Assembly (NCBI RefSeq): GCF_037482845.1
Contig: NZ_JBBHJW010000001.1
Span: 558,001-622,000, forward strand
Source: Paucibacter_B soli
GTDB lineage: Bacteria > Pseudomonadota > Gammaproteobacteria > Burkholderiales > Burkholderiaceae_C
Length of the DNA: 64,000 bases
Reading direction: 5' to 3'
Shown here piece after piece: positions 63,909-64,000 of this stretch (the first letter of the stretch is position 1; each line of letters begins with the position of its first letter). The translations under genes were made by a program, and so were the position numbers. The notes beneath the pieces are model-generated. The model ran no database searches. It saw only the letters and a program-made list of their open reading frames with translations, and was not told the origin of the DNA.

Positions 63909-64000
63909 CAAGCGGCGAACAGCTCGGCCAGGGCCGTGCCCGGATCCGGCGCGCGCATAAAGGCCTCGCCCACCAGAAAGGCGTTGACCCCGGCGGCCCG
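63908..64000 (-). CDS. trpC: Indole-3-glycerol-phosphate synthase, C-terminal end only
   Basis: Only the last 30 codons lie in the window: RAAGVNAFLVGEAFMRAPDP, then GTALAELFAA and a TGA stop. NAFLVGEAFMRAPDPG matches the C-terminal strand and helix of TrpC (tryptophan biosynthesis). It overlaps ung by one base. Confidence 0.85.
   Translation of the reverse strand, partial: RAAGVNAFLVGEAFMRAPDPGTALAELFAA

Overview
The window is GC-rich bacterial DNA from a betaproteobacterium, most likely of the order Burkholderiales (Roseateles/Pelomonas/Paucibacter-type; the genus is inferred from gene content and order, not shown). About two thirds of it is one of the most conserved chromosome segments known: the str, S10, spc, alpha and rif ribosomal/RNA-polymerase operons, all on the minus strand. 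The rest is housekeeping and accessory genes at the two ends.

Layout. 1-2700: the 3'-truncated livM and livH of a branched-chain amino-acid ABC importer, then a divergent crotonase-family gene. 2800-9450: thymidine kinase, an ArsR-type regulator, and a minus-strand three-gene cluster coding for a degenerate cyclase/TolB-like/TPR protein, a PAP2/vanadium-haloperoxidase-like enzyme and a subtilisin-like protease. Two paralogous tiny zinc-finger-like genes lie at either end of this stretch. 9500-13400: a ProQ/FinO RNA chaperone, an EamA exporter divergent from an Lrp regulator, a DTW-domain tRNA modification enzyme, an RDD membrane protein, and tandem initiator tRNA genes. 13395-15278: dsbD.

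15452-35677, in transcription order (right to left): rpsL-rpsG-fusA-tuf-rpsJ | rplC-D-W-B-rpsS-rplV-rpsC-rplP-rpmC-rpsQ | peroxiredoxin | rplN-X-E-rpsN-H-rplF-R-rpsE-rpmD-rplO-secY-infA-rpmJ-rpsM-K-D-rpoA-rplQ. Intrinsic terminators after rpsJ, rpsQ and rplQ, with promoter-like sequences before rpsL, rplC and rplN, mark the transcription units. 35952-36407 is a lone PIN-domain gene. 36462-50509 is, in transcription order, tRNA-Tyr, tRNA-Gly, tRNA-Thr, tuf (second copy), tRNA-Trp, secE, nusG, rplK, rplA, rplJ, rplL, rpoB, rpoC, including an L10 leader.

50961-63105 is an N-acetylglucosamine/chitooligosaccharide locus. A TonB-dependent receptor on the plus strand converges on a nine-gene minus-strand operon: nagK, nagR, nagA, nagB-II, nagZ, an MFS permease, a GH16-like hydrolase, nagX and a DUF6445-like gene. 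Together these would take amino-sugar oligomers across the outer and inner membranes, hydrolyse them, phosphorylate GlcNAc, deacetylate it and deaminate it to fructose-6-P. A 19-bp motif matching at 16 positions lies in front of both the receptor gene and nagK and is the probable NagR operator. The window ends with ung and the last 30 codons of trpC.

The least explained parts are the TolB/TPR-PAP2-subtilase cluster, the two small zinc-finger paralogues, the peroxiredoxin sitting between the S10 and spc operons, and the GH16 and DUF6445 members of the nag operon. No insertion sequence, prophage or CRISPR array is visible.
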